Positions 32,871-38,017 of a stretch of DNA of 38,017 nt are shown here, in pieces (positions within the stretch are counted from its first letter, which is position 1; every line of letters starts with the position of its first letter). The translations under genes were made by a program, and so were the position numbers. Source of the DNA: Burkholderiales bacterium (GTDB lineage: Bacteria; Pseudomonadota; Gammaproteobacteria; Burkholderiales; Burkholderiaceae_C); the NCBI GenBank assembly GCA_019510465.1, contig JAEKKH010000052.1, positions 1 through 38,017 on the forward strand. Reading direction: 5' to 3'. The notes under the pieces are model-generated. The model saw only the letters and a program-made list of their open reading frames with translations, did no database searches and was not told the origin of the DNA.

Positions 32871-33511
32871 CCGCCCTGCTCGCCCGCATGGGCGCCGGCT
32901 TCGCCGATCCGGTGCATGGCGCCCAGCAGACCTTTCGCGCGCTGCTGCGGGCGATGTCCGAACCCGGACGCGTGCTGCCGCTGCCCGCGGCGGCGATCGC
33001 CGGCCTCGAGGACGCCGGCGCCGAGCCGCATCCGCCGCTCGGCGTCGCGCTCGCCGCGACCCTGCTGACGCTGCTCGACGCCGACACGCCCGTGCACCTG
33101 GCCGGTGGCCTCGACACCGCCGACGCGCGGGCCTGGCTGCGCTTCCACACCGGCGCCCGCGCGCTGCCGCAGGCCACCGCGATGACGGTGGCGCTGGCGC
33201 GCGATGTCGACGCGACGCTGTGGCGTGCGCTCGATCCCGGCACGGACGACGCGCCGCAAGCCGGCGCCACGCTGTTCGTGCAGGTGGACGCGCTGTCCGA
33301 GCAGCCGCTGCCCGGGGCGGTCGCGCTCAAGCTGCGCGGCGCCGGCATCGAGACCTCGCGCGACCTCGCCGTCGCCGGCCTGCCTCCTGCGTTCTGGCGC
33401 TGGCGCACGGCCCTGCGCGCCGAGTTGCCGCGCGGCATCGACCTCGTGCTCGCCTGTGACGCGCGTGTCGCCGCGGTCCCCCGCAGCACCCACGTCGACA
33501 GCGAGGGCTGA
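32867..33511 (+). CDS. phnH: C-P lyase subunit PhnH
   Basis: 214 residues, the usual size (E. coli 194). The family signature is GFADPVHGAQQTFRALLRAM and SEPGRVLPLP. The middle and end read TLLDADTPVHLAGGLDTADA, RAWLRFHTGA, VALKLRGAGIETSRDLAVAG and LPPAFWRWRTALRAELPRGI. PhnH forms the homodimer at the centre of the C-P lyase core. The start overlaps the mini-ORF stop; phnI begins one base after its stop. Confidence 0.95.
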   Translation: MTALLARMGAGFADPVHGAQQTFRALLRAMSEPGRVLPLPAAAIAGLEDAGAEPHPPLGVALAATLLTLLDADTPVHLAGGLDTADARAWLRFHTGARALPQATAMTVALARDVDATLWRALDPGTDDAPQAGATLFVQVDALSEQPLPGAVALKLRGAGIETSRDLAVAGLPPAFWRWRTALRAELPRGIDLVLACDARVAAVPRSTHVDSEG

Positions 33512-33512
33512 G

Positions 33513-34616
33513 ATGTACATCGCGGTCAAAGGCGGCGAACACGCCATCGAGGCCTCGCGCCGGCTGCTCGCCGCGGCGCGGCGCGGCGACACGGCCTTGC
33601 CCGAGCTGGCGGTCGCGCAGATCGAGCAGCAGATGGGCCTGCTGGTGGGCCGCGTGATGGCGGAGGCTTCGCTGTACGACCCGCCGCTGGCCGCGCTGGC
33701 GCTGCGCCAGGCCTGCGGCGACGCCATCGAGGCCGCGTTCCTGCTGCGCGCGTATCGCACGACGCTGCCGCGCTTCGCGTACAGCGAGCCGGTGGACACG
33801 GAGCGCATGCGCGTCGATCGCCGCGTCTGCGCGATCTTCAAGGACCTGCCCGGCGGCCAGCTGCTGGGCCCGACCTTCGACTACACGCAGCGCCTGCTGG
33901 ACTTCGCGGCCCAGGCCGGCGAGCCAGAGGCCATCGGCGGCGCAGGGAGCGTCGACGTCGAGGCGGTTCCCAACGCGTTGTCGCAACTGGCGCGCGAAGG
34001 ACTGGTCGAACCGTGCGAGCCGTCCGACGGCGATCCCGAGCCGCCGGACATCACGCGCGACCCGCCCGCCTATCCGCTGCCGCGTGCCGGCTGGCTGCAG
34101 ATGCTCGCGCGCGCCGACGAGGGCTGGGTGCTGGGCATGGGCTACTCGACGCAGCGCGGGTACGCGCACACGCACCCGTTCGCGGGTGACCTGCGTTCGG
34201 GCCGGGTGGAGGTGGAGCTGGTGCCCGACGAGCTCGACTTCGCGATCGCGATCGGCGAGGTCGAGCTCACCGAGTGCCAGATGATCAACCAGTTCGTCGG
34301 CAGCGCCGAGGTCGCCCCCGTGTTCACGCGCGGCCAGGGCCTCGTCTTCGGACGCGGCGAGCGCAAGGCGATCGCGATGTCGCTGGTCGACCGCGCGCTG
34401 CGCGCCGCGGAGTTCGGCGAGGAGGCGGCCAGCCCCGCGCAGCAGCAGGAGTTCGCGCTGCCGCAGGGCGACAGCGTCGAGGCCTCGGGCTTCGTGCAGC
34501 ACCTGAAGCTGCCGCACTACGTGACCTTCGAGTCCGAGCTGCAGCTCATCCGCAAGCTGCGCGAGGACGTGCATGCGCGGGCGGTCGATGCCGCGCGCGA
34601 AGGAGAACCGGAATGA
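33513..34616 (+). CDS. phnI: C-P lyase subunit PhnI
   Basis: 367 residues (E. coli 354). PhnI is the nucleosidase that, with PhnG, H and L, joins phosphonate to the ribose of ATP. Visible family motifs: MYIAVKGGEHAIEASRRLLA, QIEQQMGLLVGRVMAEASLY, AFLLRAYRTTLPRFAYSEP, RVCAIFKDLPGGQLLGPTFD, GMGYSTQRGYAHTHPFAGDL, RSGRVEVEL and ECQMINQFVGSAEVAPVFTR. AAGGAG near its end (REGEP codons) serves the ATG that overlaps its stop, which here starts a 37-codon mini-ORF, not phnJ. Confidence 0.97.
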   Translation: MYIAVKGGEHAIEASRRLLAAARRGDTALPELAVAQIEQQMGLLVGRVMAEASLYDPPLAALALRQACGDAIEAAFLLRAYRTTLPRFAYSEPVDTERMRVDRRVCAIFKDLPGGQLLGPTFDYTQRLLDFAAQAGEPEAIGGAGSVDVEAVPNALSQLAREGLVEPCEPSDGDPEPPDITRDPPAYPLPRAGWLQMLARADEGWVLGMGYSTQRGYAHTHPFAGDLRSGRVEVELVPDELDFAIAIGEVELTECQMINQFVGSAEVAPVFTRGQGLVFGRGERKAIAMSLVDRALRAAEFGEEAASPAQQQEFALPQGDSVEASGFVQHLKLPHYVTFESELQLIRKLREDVHARAVDAAREGEPE

Positions 34617-34726
34617 CGAACGAAGGGCGCAAGCGCGCGGCCGCCGCGCGCGGCCGCTCCGGAGCAAGGCCGCGCGCCCCCTCGGGGGGCTGGCATCGGT
34701 ACTCCGATGACTGGGGGCTCACATGA
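34613..34726 (+). CDS. Bridging ORF between phnI and phnJ
   Basis: 37-codon frame. The ATG overlaps the phnI stop (ATGA, 34613-34616), with AAGGAG seven bases upstream; the TGA overlaps the phnJ start (ATGA, 34723-34726). The product starts MTNEGRKRAAAARGRSGARP and ends SDDWGLT. It holds GC-rich palindromic sequence (GCGGCCGC twice, at 34638-34666, and CCCCCTCGGGGGG at 34677-34689). A GGGGG five bases before phnJ is a poor ribosome binding site, so coupling through this ORF may matter for phnJ expression. Confidence 0.5.
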   Translation: MTNEGRKRAAAARGRSGARPRAPSGGWHRYSDDWGLT

Positions 34727-35565
34727 TTGTTGGGTACAACTTCGCCTATCTCGACGAACGGACCAAGAAGATGATCCGCCGCGCCCTGCTCAAGGCCGTG
34801 GCGATCCCCGGCCACCAGGTGCCGTTCGGCTCGCGCGAGATGCCGCTGGCCTACGGCTGGGGCACTGGCGGCATCCAGGTGACGGCGGCGGTGATCGGCC
34901 GCGACGACGTGCTCAAGGTGATCGACCAGGGCAGCGACGACACCACCAATGCCGTCAACATCCGCCAGTTCTTCGCGCGCACGACGGGCGTGCGCACCAC
35001 CACGCGCACCCGCGAGGCGACGCTGATCCAGACGCGCCATCGCATCCCCGAGACGCCGCTCGTCGACGGCCAGGTGCTCGTCTACCAGGTACCCCAGCCG
35101 GAGCCGCTCTACCGGCTGGAGGCGCGCCGCGCCGAGACGGCCAAGCTGCACGCGGCGGAGGAATACGGCCTGATCAATGTCAAGCTGTACGAGGATCTCG
35201 CGCAGTGGGGCCGCGTCGAGACGAGCTACGACTATCCCGTGAAGGTGGACGGCCGCTACGTGATGTCGCCCTCGCCGATCCCCGCGTTCGACAACCCGAA
35301 GATGCACAGGAGCCCCGCGCTGCAGCTGTTCGGCGCGGGCCGCGAGAAGCGTCTCTACGCGATCCCGCCGCACACCGACGTGCGCAGCCTCGACTTCGAG
35401 GATCACCCGTTCCACGTCGAGCCGCACGGCCACGCCTGCGAGCGCTGCGGCGACCGCACGAGCTTCCTGGACGAGGTCGCCGACGCCCAGGGCCGCGTGC
35501 GCTGGACATGCTCGGACAGCGACTGGTGCGCCGACCGCGTCGACCGAGGACAGCGCCATGAGTGA
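34723..35565 (+). CDS. phnJ: Radical-SAM C-P lyase PhnJ
   Basis: Breaks the carbon-phosphorus bond of ribose-phosphonate, releasing alkane and the 1,2-cyclic phosphate. 280 residues, as in E. coli. The start MIVGYNFAYLDERTKKMIRR is conserved, with VPFGSREMPLAYGWGTGGIQ and the SAM/substrate region ARTTGVRTTTRTREATLIQT. The Cys residues for the 4Fe-4S cluster are in HACERCG and WTCSDSDWC, matching the CxxC...CxxxxxC spacing of PhnJ. The gene overlaps phnK by eight bases. Confidence 0.97.
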   Translation: MIVGYNFAYLDERTKKMIRRALLKAVAIPGHQVPFGSREMPLAYGWGTGGIQVTAAVIGRDDVLKVIDQGSDDTTNAVNIRQFFARTTGVRTTTRTREATLIQTRHRIPETPLVDGQVLVYQVPQPEPLYRLEARRAETAKLHAAEEYGLINVKLYEDLAQWGRVETSYDYPVKVDGRYVMSPSPIPAFDNPKMHRSPALQLFGAGREKRLYAIPPHTDVRSLDFEDHPFHVEPHGHACERCGDRTSFLDEVADAQGRVRWTCSDSDWCADRVDRGQRHE

Positions 35566-36343
35566 CCCCCTGCTGCGCGTGCGCGGCCTCTCCCACCGCT
35601 TCGCCAGCGCGCGAGACGAGCGCTTCGCGGTGCGCGATGCCGACCTCGACCTGTTCCCGGGCGAAGTCGTGGCCATCGTGGGGGAATCGGGCTCCGGCAA
35701 GTCGACGCTGCTCCACTGCATCGCCGGCCGCATCGCGCCGACCCGCGGCCAGGTGCATTACCGCGACGCCAGCGACCGCTGGCTCGACGTGCACGCGCTC
35801 ACCGAGCGTCAGCAGCGCGTGCTCGCCCGCACCGAGTGGGGCTTCGTCGAGCAGAACGCGAGCGACGGCCTGCGGCTGGACGTCAGCGCCGGCGCGAACA
35901 TCGGCGAGCGGCTCATGGGCCAGGGCGAACGTCACTACGGCCGGTTGCGCGCGACGGCGCAGCGCTGGATGGAGCGGGTCGAGCTCGACACCGCGCGCAT
36001 CGACGACTCCCCACGCGCGTTCTCGGGCGGCATGCGCCAGCGCCTGCAGATCGCGCGCAACCTTGTCACGCGGCCGCGGCTGGTGTTGCTGGACGAGCCG
36101 ACCTCGGGCCTGGACGTCTCCGTTCAAGCGCGCCTGCTCGATCTGATGCGCACCCTGACCACGCGCATGCACCTGTGCGCCCTGATCGTCACTCACGACC
36201 TCGGCGTGGCGCGCCTGCTGGCGCAGCGCACGCTGGTGATGCGCCACGGGCTGGTGGTCGAGCAGGGCCTCACGGACCGCGTGCTCGACGACCCGCGACA
36301 TCCCTACACGCAACTGCTGGTCTCATCGGTGGTGACGCCATGA
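35558..36343 (+). CDS. phnK: C-P lyase ABC-type ATPase PhnK
   Basis: 261 residues; ATPase that binds the PhnGHIJ core. Walker A is VAIVGESGSGKSTLLHCIAG, the signature FSGGMRQRLQIARNLVTR, Walker B LVLLDEPTSGLDVSVQARLL and the switch His IVTHDLGVARLL. The C-terminal RHPYTQLLVSS is shared with oligopeptide-type ABC ATPases, a known relative of PhnK. It is joined to phnL by an ATGA overlap. Confidence 0.96.
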   Translation: MSDPLLRVRGLSHRFASARDERFAVRDADLDLFPGEVVAIVGESGSGKSTLLHCIAGRIAPTRGQVHYRDASDRWLDVHALTERQQRVLARTEWGFVEQNASDGLRLDVSAGANIGERLMGQGERHYGRLRATAQRWMERVELDTARIDDSPRAFSGGMRQRLQIARNLVTRPRLVLLDEPTSGLDVSVQARLLDLMRTLTTRMHLCALIVTHDLGVARLLAQRTLVMRHGLVVEQGLTDRVLDDPRHPYTQLLVSSVVTP

Positions 36344-37104
36344 ACGGGCATGAAGACGGGGCCGCCTCGATGGGCGAAGGCGCGCCGCCGCGCCTGTGCG
36401 TGCGCGGCCTCGCCAAGCACTTCACGCTGCACCTGCGCGGCGGCGCGCGGCTGCAGGTGCTGCAGGACACCGCGTTCGACGTGCGCGCCGGCGAGTGCGT
36501 CGCGCTGGCGGGAGCCTCCGGCCGCGGCAAGTCGACGCTGGTCAAGTGCCTGTTCGGCAGCTACGGCAGCGACGCGGGCAGCCTGCACTTCGAGTCGTCG
36601 GCCGGCCCGGTCGACATCGCGACCGCCACGCCGCAGCGCCTGCTGGCACTGCGCCGCCGCGACATCGCCTACGTCAGCCAGTTCCTGCGCGCCGTGCCGC
36701 GCGTGCCCGCGCTGGACGTCGTCGCCCAGCGGCTGGTCGATGCCGACCCGTTGCCGCCGTCGGACGATCTGGACGACGCCACGCATGCCCGGTGCATGGC
36801 GGCGGCGCGCGACGTCGCCCGCGGCCTGTTCGCGCGGCTGAACCTGCCGCCCGCGCTTTGGGACCTGCCGCCGGCCACGTTCTCGGGCGGCGAGCAGCAA
36901 CGTGTCAACATCGCGCGTGGCTTCGTGCAGCCGGCGCGCCTGCTGCTGCTGGACGAGCCCACCGCCTCGCTGGACGCGGCCAACCGCCGCGTCGTCATCG
37001 AGCTCATCCACGAGGCCAAGGCGCAGGGCGCGGCCGTCGTGGGGATCTTCCATGACGAGGAAGTGCGCGACGCCGTCGCGGACCGCCGCGTCGAACTGGG
37101 TTGA
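36340..37104 (+). CDS. phnL: C-P lyase ABC-type ATPase PhnL
   Basis: 254 residues; works with PhnG, H and I to form ribose-triphosphate phosphonate. Walker A is LAGASGRGKSTLVKCLFGSY, preceded by the PhnL start phrase LCVRGLAKHFTLHLRGG. The signature is FSGGEQQRVNIARGFVQPAR and Walker B LLLLDEPTASLDAANRRVVI, with the switch His GIFHDEEVRDAVADR. YVSQFLRAVPRVPALDVVAQ is typical for PhnL. An N-terminal extension of about 20 residues precedes the conserved part. The start at 36340 overlaps the phnK stop. Confidence 0.96.
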   Translation: MNGHEDGAASMGEGAPPRLCVRGLAKHFTLHLRGGARLQVLQDTAFDVRAGECVALAGASGRGKSTLVKCLFGSYGSDAGSLHFESSAGPVDIATATPQRLLALRRRDIAYVSQFLRAVPRVPALDVVAQRLVDADPLPPSDDLDDATHARCMAAARDVARGLFARLNLPPALWDLPPATFSGGEQQRVNIARGFVQPARLLLLDEPTASLDAANRRVVIELIHEAKAQGAAVVGIFHDEEVRDAVADRRVELG

Positions 37105-37114
37105 AGGCTTGCGC

Positions 37115-38017
37115 CATGAACGACATCGTCCTCACCAACGCCCGCGTCGTGCTCGGCCACGAGACGATCCATGGACACGTCCTGGTGCGCGACGGGCGCA
37201 TCGCCGCCGTCGCCAGCGGCCCGACGGCCGTGCCGTTCGCGCAGGACCTGCGGGGCGACTACCTGCTGCCCGGGCTGGTGGAGATGCACACCGACAACCT
37301 CGAGCGCCACGTGATGCCGCGCCCCAAGGTGAGCTTCCCGATGCAGGCCGCCGTGCAGGCCCATGACGGCGAGGTGGCGTCCGCGGGCATCACCACGGTG
37401 CTGGACGCCATCGGCGTGGGCGATCCGTACGACGAAGGCTTCCGCTCGCGCGACCAGGGCGAGCTGCTGCGCGTGCTGGACCGCCTGGACGACGCCGGCG
37501 CCCTGCGCGCCGACCATCACATCCACGTGCGCGCCGAGTTGCCGGCGCCGAACGCGCTGGCGCTGTTCGAGCCGTTCCAGCGCCATCGCCGGCTGCGGTT
37601 GATCTCCCTGATGGACCACACGCCCGGCCAGCGCCAATGGACCGACATCGCGCATGCCCGCACCTACTACACCGGCAAGAAGGGCTGGAGCAACGACAAG
37701 TTCGCCGCCGAGATGCGCGCCGCGCCGGAGCGCCAGGCAGCGTATGCGGCGCCGCACCGCCGGTGGTTCGCCGAGTTCGCGCGCGAGCATGGCGTGGCGC
37801 TGGCCACGCATGACGACACCACGGTGGCGCACGTCGACGAGGCGCTCGCGCTGGGCGCCGTGATGAGCGAGTTCCCCACCAGCCTCGCGGCCGCGCGCCA
37901 TGCGCGCGCCTGCGGGCTCGCGACCATCGCCGGCGCGCCCAACGTCGTGCGCGGCGGCTCGCACTCGGGCAACGTGGCCGCCATGGACCTGGCCCGCGAA
38001 GGCGTGCTGGACGTGCT
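37115..38017 (+). CDS. phnM: PhnM triphosphate hydrolase (cut by right edge)
   Basis: The first 301 residues of the amidohydrolase that removes pyrophosphate from ribose-triphosphate phosphonate. Metal-binding motifs: LPGLVEMHTDNLERHVMPRP, ITTVLDAIGVGDPYDEGFRS, DHHIHVRAELP, LISLMDHTPGQRQW and ALATHDDTTVAHVDEALALG. The late motif ANVVRGGSHSG-like (APNVVRGGSHSGNVAAMDLA) is present. It begins 11 bases after phnL, so it belongs to the same operon; the remaining C terminus and any following gene lie outside the window. Confidence 0.97.

Noticed and set aside
35558-35565. Bridging ORF at phnJ-phnK and phnK-phnL
   Set aside because: These genes overlap directly by 8 and 4 bases with no intermediate frame; they represent the ordinary arrangement.

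Overview
The window is about 38 kb of very GC-rich DNA packed with short-spaced genes. Several features point to a betaproteobacterium of the order Burkholderiales: the surE-pcm-nlpD order, rlmD close by, a cyoABCD ubiquinol oxidase, a peroxiredoxin-glutaredoxin fusion and a phnF/phnGHIJKLM C-P lyase locus. It looks like a Roseateles, Rubrivivax or Leptothrix type of genome, but the genus is not determined. I see no rRNA, tRNA, insertion sequence, phage gene or CRISPR array. The window reads as chromosomal backbone.

Layout. 1-4.2 kb, minus strand: a secreted protein cut by the left edge, the 23S rRNA methyltransferase RlmD, a methyl-accepting chemotaxis protein and a small periplasmic TonB-C-terminal protein. 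4.2-4.9 kb holds no convincing gene and ends at the strong terminator of the surE-pcm-nlpD operon (7.8-4.9 kb, minus); rpoS, the usual neighbour of nlpD, is not here. 7.9-12.2 kb, plus: a quinone oxidoreductase, then a response regulator and a multi-span histidine kinase. 12.1-17.4 kb: a 3-hydroxyacyl-CoA dehydrogenase that overlaps the kinase tail to tail, a damaged alpha/beta hydrolase, a peroxiredoxin-glutaredoxin fusion and an MFS exporter. 17.4-25.4 kb: a membrane protein and an epimerase (coupled), an outer-membrane beta-barrel protein, a large TonB-dependent receptor with a clear terminator, a LuxR-type regulator with a degenerate receiver domain and a MocR-type regulator. 25.6-29.7 kb, minus: cyoABCD. 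29.7-38.0 kb: a DUF3592 protein, then the C-P lyase locus, with phnF, a 2H-phosphoesterase-like DUF1045 gene and phnN on the minus strand facing phnGHIJKLM on the plus strand (phnM is cut by the right edge). The C-P lyase genes would take up phosphonate carbon-phosphorus chemistry from alkylphosphonate to PRPP; no phosphonate transporter genes are in view.

Most unusual signal. At five junctions inside operons (regulator-kinase, surE-pcm, cyoB-cyoC, phnG-phnH, phnI-phnJ) the two main genes do not overlap directly. They are joined by one or more tiny open reading frames of 14 to 104 codons. In four of the five, the start codon overlaps the upstream stop as ATGA; in all five, the last stop overlaps the downstream start as ATGA or TGATG. 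Several carry a GGAGG-like ribosome binding site for the next gene in their last codons. At cyoB-cyoC a 65-bp unit is tandemly duplicated and, because 69-nt ORFs overlap by 4 nt, each copy re-creates the stop-start overlap. At surE-pcm a 90-bp unit is repeated three times and keeps the frame open. This looks like a recurring type of intra-operon insert that preserves translational coupling, and it is the main candidate here for something undescribed.
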